A DNA stretch of 64,000 nucleotides, taken from contig NC_071331.1 in the NCBI RefSeq assembly GCF_010183535.1, positions 21,762,001 through 21,826,000 on the forward strand. The letters run 5' to 3'. The notes under the pieces are model-generated. The model saw nothing but the letters and a program-made list of their open reading frames with translations. It searched no databases and was not told where the DNA came from. The DNA comes from Caenorhabditis remanei (lineage: Eukaryota > Nematoda > Chromadorea > Rhabditida > Rhabditidae). This document shows positions 46,690 through 58,020 of this stretch, piece after piece. Every line of letters starts with the position of its first letter. Position 1 is the first letter of the stretch. A program made the position numbers and the translations under genes.

Positions 46690-46940
46690 GAGGCTCTCTT
46701 ACCCCAAGGACATTTATGTAGAGATATGACATGTGACGTAGAGTGTCATGTATCTGGAACGTCAGCCCCGCCCCCTCTGTCCCTTATTCTTCTTTTTCCT
46801 GATACACAATTCATTCACTCATAGACCAGCTAGTATGCCGGTCGTCCCTTTTTGTCTCTTCTGATTATTATTGAGTTCTAGTATTTTCTATTTTATGTTG
46901 AATACCTATTTGGGGATTGTGACGCTTTTATTAATTCGAG
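46690..46940 (+). promoter_or_regulatory. Inverted promoter and first-exon module
   Basis: All blocks are in plus orientation: CCCCGCCCCCTCTGTCCC, ACACAATTCATTC, CTAGTATGCCGGTC, GAGTTCTAGTATTTTCT, then ATTCGAG|GTGAGTAATT at 46940/46941. The next plus-strand acceptor is at 47103. Confidence 0.65.
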
Positions 46941-47103
46941 GTGAGTAATTCATGTTTTTTCGGCGGAAAATTTGAAGAATGAAGATCAAAAAAATCGATT
47001 TTGTTATTGACTTGCAATCTGAAATTCGAAAATGTTGACCCAAATTTAGTATGTATATAGTTAATTAATAATGTAGAATAGACTTCAAAAATAATTTTCC
47101 TAG

Positions 47104-47381
47104 GACGCCAGAAAACTACGTCCCGGAGAACTCAAGACGTCCACACTGCCACGCCACTCGAGGACACCAGTCATGACGAACGCTGGAGCTCGAATGGTCA
47201 CAGAGGTGACAATAATGCCCCTCGGGGAAACCACCGAGGCCCCAGTCGCGATTCGGAGGATCCAAACGTTTCAGGAACAATGCACGGACGTCACAGAGAA
47301 AGCCACGCCCCACATAGGGAACCATCAAAAGAGAGAGGACGACGCCAACGACACGATTCAACGGGCAGCAGGAGACACTAA
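47104..47381 (+). CDS. Arg/Ser/His-rich terminal exon
   Basis: After a TTTTCCTAG acceptor the frame starting at 47106 is open for 91 codons to TAA 47379-47381. It is rich in Arg, Ser, His, Gly and Asp (RGDNNAPRGNHRGPSRDSED; REPSKERGRRQRHDSTGSRR), resembling an RS/RG-type RNA-binding tail. An AATAAAG lies at about 47587. The inverted module just upstream could supply its first exon. Another frame (from 47173) is longer but runs into T-rich hydrophobic sequence and is less protein-like. Confidence 0.45.
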
Positions 47382-47639
47382 CTTTATTGAGCCGGGAGTA
47401 TACTCGAATCTCGTATTCCTTTTTATTGATTTACTTTATTCATGTTATTCTCACATTGGTCCCCCATCCATTTTGCTCTTTCTTTCTATTGGTCCAGTCT
47501 ATCTACACATATCGCTCTGTCTGACCCTACTGTTAAACTCCGGTCCCAACAGACAGAGCAAAAATATGTTTCTACATAAACTACAGTAATAAAGTTGAGA
47601 ACCGTCCGGAATCCATAATCGACAGTGTTTTTGGCGATG

Positions 47640-47880
47640 TTTTGAAAACTTGGTGGCCTAAAATCCCCTCAATTTCGAAACCTAGGCCTCCGAAATTCAT
47701 GAAAACGATGTAATCGTAATCAGTAAGTCGGGAGCTTTCATAAAAGTACCCACAAGCCCAATGTTGGGTCTCACAACGAAAACAACGGGTTACTGTAGTT
47801 TTCGTGGTGGGACACTACAGAGGCTTGTGGGTACTTTTCAGGAAGCTCTCGGCAAGCGGATTCCAGAAATATTGGTTTCA
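47640..47880. repeat. Foldback element with GTACCCACAAGCC arms
   Basis: GTACCCACAAGCCCAATGTT pairs with ACAGAGGCTTGTGGGTAC around a TTACTGTAGTTTTCGTGG centre. Relatives lie at 32.78-32.88 and 51.07-51.31 kb. Confidence 0.75.
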
Positions 47881-48082
47881 TGTAAAATGGGCGGAAACTC
47901 AAAGAGTTACGTCTATTTTAGTGGAATATGGAATTTCGAAAAATTTCGAAAATCGGTAACTTTTAGAATTTTAGATGGATTTTGCTGGTTTTAGACTTAA
48001 ATTAATTGGAATAAGACGAATTTTCAAAGAAATTTTTTTTGAGAGTTCTGCTTATATGAATTTGCGTGATTTTATCGTTCAG

Positions 48083-48575
48083 GTCAAAGCTCCTCCACTC
48101 ATTGCGTCTGACAGAGCTGTGGACAGTATGCTCAACCATCACGTATACCATATCTACACAACTGAATTCCAGCACGTTGGCAAATATCGGGTGCTCAATT
48201 TGAACCAGGTTGGTTATCACTTGTTTTTAAATTCCCCTTTTTTTCATATATTCATCCTAATTTAGGTCTATCTCGATGCTCGATTCGTTTTTTATTGATG
48301 TCATTTACCTGAAAACTTCCGACAGGTATTTTACACTACCATTGTTTTTAGAACTTTTTTTTTTACTTAACTGTACTTAACTGTACTTTAATTTTTGAAT
48401 TTTTTATTATTTTCATAGTTGTTGGCTTTGAGCTGAAATATACACCATCCGTACATCAAATGGAAGCATTTTTCCTAAATACCTACTTGAACTCTATTCG
48501 GAGTACGATTTGAGCCGCAAAAAATATGTGAAGGATCCTCACGTTATTATTTATGTAATCTCTGATTTGCCCTAA
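48083..48575 (+). CDS. Unrecognised gene, 3' exons (frameshifted)
   Basis: Exon 48083-48208 (TCGTTCAG acceptor) gives 42 clean codons (VKAPPLIASDRAVDSMLNHH, EFQHVGKYRVLNLNQ) to donor GTTGGT. Exon 48266 onward (ATTTAG) continues VYLDARF, then stops unless one T of a six-T run is ignored, after which FIDVIYLKTSD is read. Exon 48419 onward reads GFELKYTPSVHQMEAFF, then, shifted, KYLLELYSEYDLSRKKYVKD and VIIYVISDLP to TAA, overlapping AATAAA. Alternating Leu/Val-rich strands recall nematode F-box-associated domains, but I could not establish that. Confidence 0.5.
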
Positions 48576-48951
48576 TAAAACTATTGTAATCGTGTCTATT
48601 TTCAAAACTGAAGCGACGCTCTATGAAAATGCCAATTTAATTTTGAATACGAAACACACACCACTTGTCAACGACAAAAAAGAATTGGGACACGGTTTTT
48701 GTGTCCCGATCTTATGGACCTTTTTCCACCGAGCCCCAAAAGTTGAATAGAATAGAATTCCCTCTGTTTTCATATACATATTGTTTTCCATTCAACACTT
48801 TTTCACTTTTCAATCTCCATTCCTTTTTGACACTGCACCCCACTGACGTCAAACGGTCGGAGACCAGTCATTTCTAGAAATATGTTGTTATCAATGGGAC
48901 GTCAAAAAGGGTGTTAACTCTTCATCAACACAAACAGAAAAGGACAATTCC

Positions 48952-49014
48952 ACTGATAACAAATTATTGAGAGGCATGTTCCTTCCTCTCCCTGTTAAGA
49001 CTCTTCACTGATAA
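48952..49014. promoter_or_regulatory. Paired GATA sites upstream of family copy 1
   Basis: ACTGATAA at 48952-48959 and 49007-49014, with TTATCAGT on the opposite strand at 49079-49086. This is the extended site bound by the intestinal GATA factor ELT-2 in C. elegans. A TATAAAAGG at 49191 and a TTTCAGTCATTC block at 49231 follow. Confidence 0.55.
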
Positions 49015-49039
49015 CAAGATAGTGTTTCTCGAGGACATT

Positions 49040-51975
49040 ATGTGTCTGATCTTTATACTTTTGACAGTTTTTTGCTTGTTATCAGTGAACTACTTTGTTC
49101 ATACTATCACAAAACATTAAGCTACTTCCCCAGGAACAAATTACATCCTTTTCTGAAGTCATCATGCCTGTTATGACGTAACATAGTTTGTATAAAAGGT
49201 CAAAAAAAGAAAGTGTTTCTCAAAGACTTATTTCAGTCATTCATATTCTATTCTATCATATTCGATTCCCCCTTCCCTTCAAAACTAATAATTATTTAGG
49301 ACAGAAATATCAGAAGCAACCTAATTATAGAACATAATCATTTCAGATTAAAACACAAATCGTGTTCCCAATTAAATTAAAATAATTCAGGTTCCCCGGG
49401 ATCATGTCTTCCTCATCAGAACAACACTGTCTTATACGCGTATTCCACTGAAATTGACAATATCCCGTTTGTGAATGGTGCCAATAGAATGATCAATTTT
49501 GCTCGTTTGTATGGAACAATGGCAAATGTTCGATTAGATACAAAACAGGAGGAGGAGATTGAGTATCACACGGATAAAAAGTATGTTTGGTTTGTGTTAT
49601 TTTTTTGTTGTATTAGACCGTTTCATTATAGAAGTTTGAGTGATTCTATATTTTCCCATCAACCGGATCCATCACTTGGTTATGGAGACACTACGACTGG
49701 AAGTAACTTGTACAATGTTTTGAAGGTTTGTACTATTTCATCTCATCTTTTACTTACATAATATTTCAGAAGTTTCTCACCAATAAGAATGCTTCGATAT
49801 GCGGAGCCCAAGTGTTTCTATTATTGAAACGATATCCAGATGAGTCAGATGTATCAGACATCATTTCCCAACTTCGAGCAAATCGTGTCATTGTCTACAT
49901 TGCTGTGGACAGTATCCCATCAGGAGGTTCCAACTCTGCAACACTGTACGAAATGTCGTATCAAACCAATGGATACTGTATGTTTGCCACCGACTCGGAT
50001 CTCACTAATGTGAGTTTTCTTTTTTTAGAAAAAGTCAAAATTAAATAAAAAATTCACTATTCTGATGAAAATGTTGGCTCTATTACAGTTTAGATGACCT
50101 TTGAAAACTCGAACGTCCCAAAAAACTCTTAGACGTCCCTTAAAACATTAAAACGTCCCAAAAAATGTTTGGACGTCCCAAAAATATTTAGACATCCCTT
50201 CAACACTAAAAGTCACTGAAAGGGTTCAAGGGACGTCTAAATATTTTATGGGACGTTTAAATGTTTTCTGGTGCGTCTAAATATTCACAACTATATTTTG
50301 GAGTTTCAAGGGACGTCTAAACATTTTTTGGGACGTTTGAACGTGGCGCCACCTCTTTAGTTAGTCTAGCTGGATCCTAGCCCAGTCACGTCACCTAACT
50401 TGGGGTGAGACCCCGTCCTACGGTTACTCAGCAAGACTGGGTTTCACTAGGATTCTTAGGCCCTTATATAAATTACTCTCATTATTCAGCATATATTATT
50501 ATTACTCACTTATATTATTCTCTTATATAATCTCTATATATAAACCCATATATACATGCACATATAATCAACACTACTCCACTTTATATAAGCCCGAGGA
50601 ATCAGGTGAAGGTTGAGCATTCAGAAGGGGTTCTGGAGCAATCTCCCTTCACAGGCGTCTAAGTGTTTTTTGGGACGTTCGAGTTATTAAAGGACACTTA
50701 AACTGGAATAGAGTCAAAAATTTATGTGAAAACTTATCATAGTCTCTGTAGTAGACGTTCTGAAATTGATTGTGTATTTTTGCGGCTCTGGGGCAATCCG
50801 CAACGAGACATTTTGCAGCCATTCGCTCCACACAGTCAATTTGTTGGTTTTTCAGTGACAACCTGACTTTTTCAGATAATTAATTGTTTGTGTAGTCAAA
50901 AAATATACTTTTTGTGGTGTTCTTAAAGGGGACCACAAGAAATTTTCTCCAAAAATGCATAACTATTTTGAAAACAGTTTTTTTTGCGTATAAGTATAGG
51001 TTTTGTCGTTTTCAAAACCTTTAAACTTTGATTGTACGGCTAGTTCTATGAGAAAACCATTTTTGTCCCGTAGCCATTTTTGTGTCAGAGTCTCACCACG
51101 AAAACTACAGTAACCCCTGTAAATCTTGTTGAGACCCAAAACACACACGATATTTAGATTCAACTCGTTGAGACGGTTCGAATGAGTATAATCATGACAA
51201 GGTTTGAAGCAAGTTGGGTCTCGCCACGATTTTCGAGGGTTACTGTAGTTTTCGTGGTGGGACCCAACGTAGTCGAAACCTAGTCTTGTGGGTACTTTTC
51301 TGAAAGCTCTCGATAAGCTGAATTCGAAAATGTAGCTTTTGTGTAGATAATGTAAAAACTGACAAAGTTACAATAAGAAATGAGAAAACTACATGTTCGA
51401 ATATCGCGATGATTACGTTTTTACACATGAAGTATAACCATTATTTTATCTAACAATTTTCAGGGTTTTTACTTCATGACCGCCATACTTGCTGATCCTT
51501 ACCAATTCATTGCTCAAAATTTTGTGGTTTCTGGATCTGGTCGAATCGAAGTACCGGCTTTCAAAAGTCCAACTCCAGTGGGTGATGAAGAACTTTGTTC
51601 ATTTGCAATAACTGTTCAGAACCGCAGTAAAAATACTCTACAAGTTAAACTAGACTACTCATAATGTTTGCAGCACTCGACAGTTCATTCGTCTCAATGA
51701 ACTATACAATTGGAAGTACTGATGGATCTTTTGTTTATGCATTTCCGGGTAACCAATCACTTCCTCTCTATGGAAATGCACAAACTGATGGGGTTTATTG
51801 CAACGGATCCCTCTCTTACAAATGGACAATTGACTACCATTATAACACGGATGCACCACAAATCATTCAATTGAGAATGTACAGTGAATAGTAAGTTCCC
51901 TCAAGAAATTTAATAATCGCATAAATCGAATGTTTCAGCTATCACGACTTCCTTCCACTGCCAGATTTCAAATGA
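49040..51975 (+). CDS. vWA-like secreted family, copy 1 (signal exon out of frame)
   Basis: Exons 49391-49580, 49632-49725, 49770-50009, 51464-51626, 51674-51890 and 51939-51975 (TGA). From exon 2 on the frame is open: mature start GSCLPHQNNTVLYAYS, RLDTKQEEEIEYHTD, GDTTTGSNLYNVLKKF, KRYPDESDVSDIISQL, then the beta-rich half with NFVVSGSGRIEVP and YYHDFLPLPDFK. A signal-peptide-like exon at 49040-49084 (MCLIFILLTVFCLLS) has the right donor, but a six-T run makes it two bases longer than in copy 2, so it joins out of frame. Intron 4 (1454 nt) is filled with repeats. It is a broken signal exon, an error, or an unused exon. Confidence 0.7.
50080..51310. repeat. Repeats filling intron 4 of copy 1
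   Basis: 50.08-50.35 kb: GGGACGTCTAAA units in inverted orientation on either side of about 50220. 50.36-50.65 kb: a distinct insertion-like block that interrupts this repeat (similarity resumes at GGGACGTTCGAG near 50671). 51.07-51.31 kb: a GTGGGTACTTTTCTGAAAG-type foldback relative. The same intron is 477 and 146 nt in copies 2 and 3. Confidence 0.65.
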
Positions 51976-53343
51976 TCAGTTCTTTTTTTTGTTGCAGTTC
52001 TTATAAATGATTTCCTGATCGAATAATTTTGTATTCCTTATCACTTGTTTGAAAATCTCTGCAAAACAGTTATTACGAAAATAAATGATTGTCGTGACAA
52101 TAATAGCACCAGCTATATTGCCACTGGTACAATCTAACTCGTAGATTATTTCCACGTAATTAATAAAATACTGTATGACGTAAGCCATTTCGGTGAGCGG
52201 AGCTTTGCCGTGTGAGCTCAACTTTTTTTCCCGATTTTTTCATTATTCCTCTCGATTATCTGGATCCGCTTTAGCTTCACGGACCACGGTGAACTGAATG
52301 TCACTCTCAAAGGTGAATTACTTAGCCTACTAACCACATGAAACGGACTAAATACTCTTATCAAGATTTCATTTGCCACGAATGCAATTTTGAATACTAA
52401 AAACATTTACTTTATAAACTAGCGTCACCCGCCTGCCGGCGGGGTCCGCTATGCTTCCCGGGTCTTCAAGAGTTCCAGGGCCTGCGGCCCTGAGCCAGAG
52501 TAAAACCGGGCCTTCGGCCCTGTTGCCCTGCGTCAGAAATGCTTCCCGGGCCATTAATTATCGCCACCTACTTACTCCTAATTGAAATGAATGAAAATAA
52601 ATGTGTTATTGTCACTGGTTTGGCCTTGGTCATTGAAAGGTCACGAATGTATTTTCACTGAAAAACACTTAAAAATACAAACTTTTCAAGCTAAAAAAAA
52701 GTGACTTTCACTTTACGGCTCATAGCTCGGTCACCAATGATCGTATCAACACCAAATTTTTCAGGAATGACGGGACAGCCTATTCCTAATTGTCGCAAAA
52801 AAATTAGGTGAAAATGTGAAAAACGGACCAAGTTATTAACGGTCAACAAAGCGTGACATTTTGGCTAGTGAGAAATGAAAAAATTTTTAACGCATGCGCC
52901 TCTAAAATATTCACCCCCCATACCTAATGGGTTTAAGAAGAGAAGGTTGCAGACATACCGTAAAAACTGTATTAGAGCGACAGCACGTGCTCTATTTTTC
53001 AACCAGAACCAAGAAAATACACTGGGATACTCATATTCTTGAATCCTGAGTATAGATGGGTGTCGTTCTTTTAAAGGTGTCTCTCTAATACAGTTTTTTT
53101 GGTAATTGAAAAAGCTCACATTAGAAAATCAGTAATTAACCTAATTTCAACCTTTTTCTAACGAGCTCCAAATGTTTCCATCCCACACTTTTTCTCTTTC
53201 AATCTCGACCCCTCTTTTGACACTGCCTCACTGACGTCAAACGGTCGGAGAGCAGTCATTTTTAGAAAAATGTTGTTAACAGTTCATATTTGAACATTCA
53301 TATGACATGTTGGACGTCAAAAAAAAAGTCGTTAAGACTCTTC
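51976..53343. other. Intergenic, with a GC-rich island
   Basis: Mostly AT-rich. 52422-52556 is sharply GC-rich, with CCTGCCGGCGGGG and GGGCCTGCGGCCC/GGGCCTTCGGCCC hairpins. Its minus-strand ORF (52369-52554) has no exon signals. 52.96-53.10 kb repeats 17.40-17.56 kb. 53.16-53.34 kb repeats the upstream block of copy 1. Confidence 0.5.
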
Positions 53344-53351
53344 ACTGATAA
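53344..53351 (+). promoter_or_regulatory. GATA site upstream of family copy 2
   Basis: ACTGATAA, 26 bases before the ATG of the signal-peptide exon. A TATAAAAGG occurs at 53531 and a TTTCAGTCATTC block at 53561, inside the proposed first intron, so a second start site is possible. Confidence 0.55.
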
Positions 53352-53376
53352 CAAGAAAGTGTTTTTCGCAGGTAAT

Positions 53377-55306
53377 ATGTATCTGATCTTTATACTTTTG
53401 ACAGTTTTGCTTGCTATCAGTGAATTTCTTTTTATGCTATCATAAAACATTAAGCTACTTCCGCATGAACACATTACATCCTATATTGAAGTCATCATGA
53501 ATGTTGCCTAGTACAAAAACGAAACGTTTGTATAAAAGGTCGATAAGGAGAAAGAGTCATTTCAGTCATTCATCTTCTATTCTATCACCCCCCCCCCCCC
53601 CCCCCCTACCTTCAAAACTAAGGATTAATTAGGACATAAATATTAGAAGCAACCTAAATATAAAACATAATAATTTCAGATTGAAATAATAAAGGTTCCT
53701 CTAATAAAATGAATATATTCCAGACTCCCCGGCCGCATGTCTTCCATATCAGAACAACACTGTTTTGTACGCGTATTCAAATGATATCGACTATAACACA
53801 TTTTATGTAAATTCCTTTAATTTTATCCTATATGCTCGTTTGTATGGAACAATGGCAAATGTTCGATTCGATACAAAACAGGAAGAGGAGATTGAATATC
53901 ACACGGACGCAGGGTATGTTTTGTTCCTGTTTTGTTGTTTTAGTATACCCTCTCATTTCAGAAGTTTAGATAATTCTTTAAATTCCCATCAACCTGATCC
54001 AACACTTGGTTACGGAGACACTACGACTGGAAGTAACTTGTACAATGTGTTGAAGGTTTGTTCTATTTCCTCTCATCTTTTATTCAGAAAATACTTCAGA
54101 AGTTTCTCAACAATAAGAAAGCTTCAATATGCGGATCCCTAGTGTTTATATTGGTGAAACGGTATCCAGATGAGTCGGATGTATCGGACATAATCAGCCA
54201 ACTACGAGCAAATCATGTGATGGCGTACATTGGTGTGGACAGTAACCCATCGGGCGGTACCAACTCTGCAACACTGTACAAAATGTCACTTCAAACAAAT
54301 GGATACTGTGCTTTTGCAATGAATATTGGTGATGTGAGTTCTTTTATTAGGTTGAGTCATATGTTTCTTTCTTTTTTTTTGATATTGAACTTTGCCGTAC
54401 AGTTTCTAGCTAATGTGATTGTTTATCAACCCAAAATTGTTGGCATTCTAATCTTTTTACATACACATCCCCCTATTTTGCTAATTTTCACATTTGTTCA
54501 GAGGCCGGCACCAAAGTTTAGTTCAGATATTTTGTTGGTTTTATCCACAGTTTACTTAGTTTAATCTAATTTAGAATAGTTTTCCAATTCTCGCCAACCG
54601 TTTTGTAAGAAAAAAGTAAAGTCGAAGAAGTGTACTATAAAAGGCTCTTTATGAGTTTTCAACAAAAAAAAACATTTAAAATTTTTTTTTTAATTTAAAA
54701 AAAACTAACAAAACCTAATAGAAAAATCGGAAACTAGGTGAAACAATATTTTGGATGTGTACTGACTCACGCTTGCCATTGAACTATCTTTTTATCTTAC
54801 ACTTTTCAGGCGTTTTCCTACATGACATCGATACTTGCTACTCCTTACCAATTCATTGCTCAAAACTTTGTGGTTTCTGGATCGGGTCGAATCGAAATAC
54901 CGACATTCAAAACTCCAATTCCAGTGGGTACACGTGCAAGGGGGGATCTTGCAATAACTGTTCAGAATCACAGTAAGAATAAGTTCCGCTTTAAACTTAA
55001 TTAGTTAAAAGTATTGCAGCACTTGATAATTCATTCGTATCCCTAAACTATACCATTGCGAGTACCGATGGATCTTTTATTCATGAAGTTGGGCCTCTTT
55101 TTGGGACTGCACGGTTTGATAATAATATTCATTTCAACGGATCCCTCTCATACAAATGGACAATTGACTATGATTATAACACGGATGCACCACAAATCAT
55201 TCAATTAAGAATGTACAGTCGATTGTGAGTTTTCTCAGAATATTCAACAATTACATTAATATAATATTTCAGCTATCACGACTTTCTACCACTGCCAGAT
55301 GTCTAA
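53377..55306 (+). CDS. vWA-like secreted family, copy 2 (complete, 320 aa)
   Basis: Seven exons, all in phase: 53377-53419, 53724-53913, 53962-54055, 54100-54333, 54810-54972, 55020-55224, 55273-55306. Exon 1 encodes MYLIFILLTVLLAI, a signal peptide; the mature part begins near SPAACLPYQNNTVLYAYS. Residues about 20-190 follow a von Willebrand A-like plan (NTVLYAYSNDID strand; GDTTTGSNLYNVLKKF helix; VFILVKRYPDESDVSDIISQ; VMAYIGVDS; TNGYCAFA), but no DxSxS metal motif is visible. The second half (QNFVVSGSGRIEIPTFKTP, NHT glycosylation site, TWTIDY-type strands) is beta-rich and ends DFLPLPDV. AATAAA at 55336. This may be the nematode family catalogued as DUF7154, not verified. Confidence 0.8.
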
Positions 55307-55928
55307 TGATCCGTCAATATTCTGTGTGATTTTCCAATAAATACTTATTTCATTCAATCAATGTATTCTTACTTGTAATTGTTAATGCTTGTCGACAACA
55401 GACAGAGAAAAATTCGTACCGTATCAAAATTTGAAAACATTTTTGGACATACAAAAGCGGAAAGAAAAAATACCAAAAAGCGGGTTCATTCTGAAGAAAC
55501 ATCTCTATTCGACAAACAATTCAACTGATAACAAATTATTAAAAGGTGACACTTTCGGCATATGTTTTTCTAACTTCATCGAGTCGAAAGGAAGGAGAAC
55601 TTAAAAAAAATATAAATAAAAAGTTAGTATTTTTAACAAATATCATTAAACACAACATTATTAGTAATTTGGCAGATATATGACACTTCAGACTCATTTA
55701 ATAGTTCTTGATTATTTTAATTCAAATTGATTTCGAATATTTTCGTAGTTTACTGCGATTGCAATACAATTCCTCGTGACTTTCCCTAGAATTGCAATAT
55801 GTTAGTGACAATAAAGAAGACTATGTTTCTTAATTTTTGTTTGTACCTCTCCCTGACATTTAGGGAATAATCTATAATAGAGAGAAAAAAGGAAAAAAAT
55901 CGAGACAGCAAAGTCGTTAAGACTCTTC
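55307..55928. other. Intergenic, no gene seen
   Basis: Contains the copy 2 polyadenylation signal (AATAAA 55336-55341) and AT-rich sequence. A short ORF (55389-55604) has no exon signals. Confidence 0.45.
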
Positions 55929-55936
55929 ACTGATAA
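55929..55936 (+). promoter_or_regulatory. GATA site upstream of family copy 3
   Basis: ACTGATAA, about 25 bases before the shared CATTTCAGTCATTCATATTC block. Confidence 0.5.
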
Positions 55937-56130
55937 CAAGAAATTGTTTCTCGAAGACACATTTCAGTCATTCATATTCTATTCTATCATACCCCTCCCT
56001 ACCATAATAAGGACAAAATATGATTTAAAAACCTCAATTCTGTCAGAAAAATATGTTAAATAGAGTTAGAATCTAGTTCTAGAAGTCAATAACCAATATT
56101 TCAGATTCAAATAATTTTTTAAAGATTCAG

Positions 56131-57400
56131 ATTCTCCGGCCGCATGTCGTCCATCACAGAACAACACAGTTCTGTATGCTTATTCAAATGATATCGACTA
56201 TTGGACATATTTTTGGGCAGCTAATAGTGTGTTCTACTATTCTTATAAGAATACAACAATGGCAATTGTTCGATTCGATACAAAACAGGAAGAGGAGATT
56301 GAGTTTCACTCGGACGCTGAGTATATATCTGGTTTCTGTTTTAGCTTCTAGACCTTTTCATTTCAGAAGTTTGAATGCATCTTTATATTCCCACCCACCT
56401 GATCCATCACTGGGATATGGAAACACAACAACTGGAAGTAATTTGTATAATGTATTAAAGGTCTGTACTATTTCATCTCATCTTTTATTTATTTAAAATT
56501 TCAGAAATTTCTCAATAATGGGAAGGTTTCAATATGCGGAGCCCAAGTGTTAGTATTAGTCAAACGGTATCCAGATGAGTCTGATGTATCTGACATCATT
56601 TCCCAACTACGATCCAATCATGTAATGGTATACATTGCTGTCGACAGTGTCTCATCGGGCGGTTCCAATTCTGCCTCTCTGTACGAAGTGTCATTTCAAA
56701 CTAATGGATACTGTGCTTTTGCCACCGACAATGCTCTTCAGAAAGTGAGTTCTAAGTTCACCGTGAAATGTATTTGAGTAGACATTCAAATGATTCATGA
56801 TATGTTTTGTACGTTTTTGTGCAAGTGATTCCATAGTACGTCTCAACACAAAAGATATAACCAAAATTTTTTGAAAAAGACAGTTTTCAGGCTTTTGGCT
56901 GGATGACCAATATACTTGGATTCCCTTACCAATTCATTGCTCAAAACTTTGTGGTTTCTGGATCGGGTCGAATCGAAATACCGGTATTCAAAACTCCGAT
57001 ACCAGCGGGTTATTCTGACACCTGTTCATTTGCAATAACTGTTCAAAACCACAGTAAGGATGCTTTCCAAGTTAAACTTTATCACTCACAATGTTTGCAG
57101 CACTTGATAATTCATTCGTCTCAATGAATTACACAATTGCGAGTACTGATGGATCTTATGTCTATAAATATCCGAGTGTCCAATCATATCCTCTTTTTGG
57201 AACTGCACAATCAGGTTATGTGTGGTTGAACGGAGACCTCTCATACACATGGACAATTGATTATCATTATAACACTGATGAACCCCAAATCATGGAATGT
57301 AGAATGTACAGTACTTAGTAAGTTTTCTCAAAACCTTCTATCATTGCATAAATCGTAATATTTCAGTTACCACGACTTCCTTCCACTACCAGATTTCTAA
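56131..57400 (+). CDS. vWA-like secreted family, copy 3 (start exon not found)
   Basis: Exons 56131-56320, 56367-56460, 56505-56744, 56891-57053, 57101-57317, 57367-57400, all in phase with no stop. Reads SPAACRPSQNNTVLYAYSND, RFDTKQEEEIEFHSD, GNTTTGSNLYNVLKKF, KRYPDESDVSDIISQLRSNH, AFGWMTNILGFPYQFIAQNF, NHTLDNSFVSMNYT, then YHDFLPLPDF and TAA. AATAAA at 57430. No in-frame ATG exon lies between the GATA site and exon 2. The region holding exon 1 in copies 1 and 2 appears deleted here by recombination between two similar GTTTCTC blocks, so it may lack a signal peptide or use a distant start. Confidence 0.75.
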
Positions 57401-58020
57401 TGATCATTCAATAATGTGTTCGATTTTACAATAAATACTCATCACAGTTTTTCTTATTTTCAAACTTTCATATCAGTTTACATCAGGCAGAGAAATATCT
57501 GTGCCGTTGCAGAATTTGAAAAAGTTTTAGACATATTTTTATCATGATGTCAATGCCCAAATCTTGGCACAAAAACAAAATTCAAATAGCAGTGCCAAGC
57601 TTTGAAATTCAAAAAACACTTCGGCTGGCTCACCTTTGACGCGTTCTCAGATTAGTATCCATAACGTCTAAAATCGGACAAAAAACCTGACTGAAATCGA
57701 TTGAAATCGCTTAAAATAGAAGTCAGGCGCACCTTTGACGCATCTTTAAGCGTTTAAAACGCGTCAATGGCACGCCAGATAATGTCATTTTATTGGTTCC
57801 TGACTATCTGGTGCGCCTCCAGCGCGTTTTCATGTGGAAGGAGTTAGGGTTGAACGGAATGGGGAAGGCGGAATGAAAATAGTAATGTCCGTTTGAAAAA
57901 AACAATTTCACTGATTACACATTATTGAGAGGCATAATTTCCGTCATTCTGATGTCAACAAGTCAAAAGTAAAGAAAAAAAGATAATAAAAAGTTAGAAT
58001 ATCATTATAACACCAAATAA

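Noticed and set aside
47173..47589. 138-codon plus-strand ORF
   Set aside because: Its second half is T-rich hydrophobic sequence after the Arg/Ser exon's stop. The overlapping 47106 frame, entered from an acceptor, is more convincing.
53709..53810. ATG at 53709 as the start of family copy 2
   Set aside because: It is out of frame with exon 2 and stops after about 32 codons; the signal-peptide exon at 53377 joins in phase.
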